Shown in pieces: positions 62,177-64,000 of a stretch of DNA of 64,000 bases. The translations under genes were made by a program, and so were the position numbers. The stretch is from assembly GCA_016124945.1 (NCBI GenBank), contig WGMT01000011.1, forward strand, positions 52,568 through 116,567. Direction: 5' to 3'. The notes beneath the pieces are model-generated. The model worked only from the letters and a program-made list of their open reading frames with translations. It searched no databases and had not been told where the DNA came from. Source of the DNA: a bacterium (lineage in GTDB: Bacteria; Chloroflexota; Anaerolineae; Caldilineales; Caldilineaceae). Position 1 is the stretch's first letter; every line of letters starts with the position of its first letter.

Positions 62177-63421
62177 TTATTCGCTAATGAAGGGTAAGAA
62201 GAGCGCGTGTCGTTCGATCCCTACTTTGTAGACCATCACCACCGGCGGATTGGTGAACTCGCCCTGCGCCCGATCTGCTTTTTGCGCGGTGATGTAGAGC
62301 CTGCCCGTCGCCGGGTCAAAGGACGCACCGCCCAACTGTGGTTCGTCCCCGGCGAAGGGGGTAACGAATTCGCCCGATGCGTACGGGCGCACTTCATGGG
62401 CTTCCATCTCTCCATTCTTCACCGCCACTAGATCGTTCATATCCCACAGCCAGTAGAAATGATAATAGTCGTCGGTCTGGGGTGCGCAGTAGCCGCCACA
62501 TTCGACGCCGTTGTCCTGTGTGCATTTGTAGCAGACGCCGCTTTCGTGTCCACCGGAGTAGCCCAGGGTGAGATAGGTGCGCGTCCCCGGCACGATGACG
62601 CCGTAGGTGGCGCGCGACAGGTGCGTCCACAACTTGTTTGCACCGGAGCTGTTTTCCAGGTCCTCGTGCAGGGGATGGTCCAAGCTGAAGTCGAGCAGTT
62701 TCGTCGTTGAAATGGGTGAAGTTCGCCCCACGTCCTCAGGATCAAAGATAAAGGCCGACGGCCCCACACTCGTGCGCCCGATGATGGGAATGCCGCTAGA
62801 CGCGCCGGTGATGTACGATCCACCCAGGATCGACTGCCATTCCGCTGGCACCGGCGAAATCCAGCCCGATGTGTGGCCTGCGCCGCCTGTAAACTCGAAG
62901 AAACCGGCAAGCTGTGTGAAACCCAGGTTCCCGGCGTCGCGTACGGAAAGAGTGGTGTGGGTGTTGTCGCCAGGGGCGTCGTAGTATTCGTAGGCGTTGA
63001 TCAGCATCCGCGTTGTGCCGGTGATGACGGCCAACCCGCCAATGCGGTCGAGGAGTTGCGGGTTGCCGTTGGGCGCGCCGTTGAGGAAGGCGGCGAAGTT
63101 TTGGACAGGCGCAGCAGCCATCGCCAGATCGGTGATCACCGTGCTGTTGCTGATCTCAGGCACGGCGAATTCGGCAATCGCCTGCTGGTGGGCATGCCCC
63201 ACAATGAAGATCGACTCCCGATCCGGATGGTAAAAGAGCGGACCTTCGCTGTAGTTCATCGACGAAAGGCCGAATTCGTCCGCAGGCAGGCGAAACGCGC
63301 CTTCGTAACGCAGATCGTCGGGGGTCAACAGCGGCAGATCCGCGGGCGACTGAGCGGCAGACGGCCACAGAAAACCTAATCCCAATGTACAAAGGAGCGC
63401 GAACAGGCTGAGTATCTTCAT
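62177..63421 (-). CDS. Secreted protein of unknown function with C-terminal LFLPFISE
   Basis: The 414-residue product has a signal peptide (MKILSLFALLCTLGLGFLWP, cleavage near SAAQ). Its repeats resemble beta-propeller blades: LRYEGAFRLPADEFG, GPLFYHPDRESIFIVGHAHQ, LPLLT, ASFDPATGRLYITAQKADRA. It also has a cysteine-rich loop (CYKCTQDNGVECGGYCAPQT). No catalytic motif is recognised. The last residues, RHALFLPFISE, match the C-terminal motif of two other exported proteins in the window. AGGTGA precedes the start. The LysR gene follows directly. Confidence 0.75.
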   Translation of the reverse strand: MKILSLFALLCTLGLGFLWPSAAQSPADLPLLTPDDLRYEGAFRLPADEFGLSSMNYSEGPLFYHPDRESIFIVGHAHQQAIAEFAVPEISNSTVITDLAMAAAPVQNFAAFLNGAPNGNPQLLDRIGGLAVITGTTRMLINAYEYYDAPGDNTHTTLSVRDAGNLGFTQLAGFFEFTGGAGHTSGWISPVPAEWQSILGGSYITGASSGIPIIGRTSVGPSAFIFDPEDVGRTSPISTTKLLDFSLDHPLHEDLENSSGANKLWTHLSRATYGVIVPGTRTYLTLGYSGGHESGVCYKCTQDNGVECGGYCAPQTDDYYHFYWLWDMNDLVAVKNGEMEAHEVRPYASGEFVTPFAGDEPQLGGASFDPATGRLYITAQKADRAQGEFTNPPVVMVYKVGIERHALFLPFISE

Positions 63422-63624
63422 TTGTCACCTATTTTGTGATACAGCAAAGCGGAATTGATCCACAGATTGCGCAGATTAAAAGGATTCAGAAGGAGATGGG
63501 TTCACCGCAAAGGCGCAAAGGCCGCAAAGATTGTATGCAAAGAAGCGGGGAATTTGGACACGGATTTCACGGATTTACACGAATTCCAGAGAAAAATCTG
63601 TGAAATTTGTGTTCCAATCTTCTC
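63422..63624. repeat. Dispersed repeat, left part of the terminal repeat block
   Basis: This stretch has GGAATTGATCCACAGATTGC and GCAAAGGCGCAAAGGCCGC text, then GGACACGGATTTCACGGATTT (63556-63576). The last is the reverse complement of the core of each 79-bp tandem unit that follows, so it can pair with any of them. No gene is seen. Confidence 0.7.
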
Positions 63625-64000
63625 TGCAGTCAAAAGTCCCGCTCAGAATCCTTAAAATCCGTGAAATCCGTGTCCCCTTCCTGTTCTTCTTCCTTGCAGT
63701 CAACTACATCCCTCTGAATCCTCAGAATCCTTAAAATCCGTGAAATCCGTGTCCCCTTCCTGTTCTTCTTCCTTGCAGTCAACTACATTCCTCTGAATCC
63801 TCAGAATCCTCAGAATCCTTAAAATCCGTGAAATCCGTGTCCCCTTCCTGTTCTTCTTCCTTGCAGTCAACTACATCCCTCTGAATCCTCTGAATCCTTA
63901 AAATCCGTGAAATCCGTGTCCCCTTCCTGTTCTTCTTCCTTGCAGTCAACTACATCCCTCTGAATCCTCTGAATCCTTAAAATCCGTGAAATCCGTGTCC
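63625..64000. repeat. 79-bp tandem repeat, five cores, continues past the window
   Basis: The core AAAATCCGTGAAATCCGTGT begins at 63654, 63733, 63821, 63900 and 63979. The period is 79 bp, except one unit of 88 bp carrying an extra 9-bp TCAGAATCC-like block. Between cores is CCCCTTCCTGTTCTTCTTCC and TTGCAGTCAACTACATCCCT. The tract is cut by the window end. Confidence 0.9.

Noticed and set aside
63625..64000. CRISPR array
   Set aside because: The repeats are regularly spaced, but the sequence between cores is also repeated, so there are no unique spacers, and no cas gene is present.

Overview
The window is about 64 kb of high-GC bacterial chromosome with tightly packed genes on both strands. 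There is no rRNA, tRNA, phage or transposase gene to place it firmly. Several traits together suggest a filamentous Chloroflexi bacterium of the Anaerolineae/Caldilineae type: many DUF433/DUF5615 toxin-antitoxin pairs, a BTAD-STAND regulator, a YfhO-type membrane giant, LamG/thrombospondin-3 surface giants, DUF4832 exported proteins and abundant ATCCGTGAAATCCGTG-like intergenic repeats. This placement is inference.

Layout. 0-2 kb: the start of an enolase-superfamily sugar-acid dehydratase, divergent from a dihydrodipicolinate-synthase-family aldolase. 2-7 kb: a glycosyltransferase of the polyprenyl-phosphate-mannose synthase type and a 1429-residue YfhO-flippase fusion. 7.5-10.5 kb: a PRC-barrel lipoprotein, a BON protein and an SH3 lipoprotein. 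10.5-15 kb: housekeeping trmFO and pdp, then an exported DUF4832 protein. 15-18.3 kb: two paralogous amidohydrolases and a Rieske ferredoxin. 19-26 kb: glgX(treX)-treY-treZ, a complete glycogen-to-trehalose route. 26-38.4 kb: one 4099-residue surface protein.

38.6-50.2 kb is a toxin-antitoxin island. It holds three DUF433/DUF5615 pairs, two MazF modules, two HigBA pairs, a RelE pair, a VapBC pair, a UPF0175 antitoxin and several broken antitoxin copies. Between them sit a flavin monooxygenase, a SnoaL-like protein, a GNAT acetyltransferase and an ACR3-type permease. A second scatter of antitoxin debris lies at 57.3-58.5 kb.

50.4-64 kb: a rhamnulose-phosphate-aldolase-like enzyme, a large BTAD-STAND-TPR regulator, an AGT-like DNA-binding protein paired with a four-helix membrane protein, an AraC regulator, an aspartate-racemase-family protein, a DUF3179 protein, a reductive-dehalogenase-like iron-sulfur protein, a LysR regulator and a secreted protein. 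The window ends in a 79-bp tandem repeat.

The most striking observation is in the DUF3179 gene (58709-59698). An in-frame TGA falls exactly where the family has the first cysteine of its CxxC motif, and a small hairpin with a bulged U and a G in its apical loop starts 15 nt downstream. This looks like a bacterial selenocysteine codon plus SECIS element. Second, three secreted proteins carry a shared [YWF]-L-P-[SF]-[LVI] motif at or near the C-terminus, a possible undescribed sorting signal. Third, dispersed intergenic repeats repeatedly enter coding sequence, where they supply stop codons and C-terminal tails for at least four proteins and an internal loop for one.
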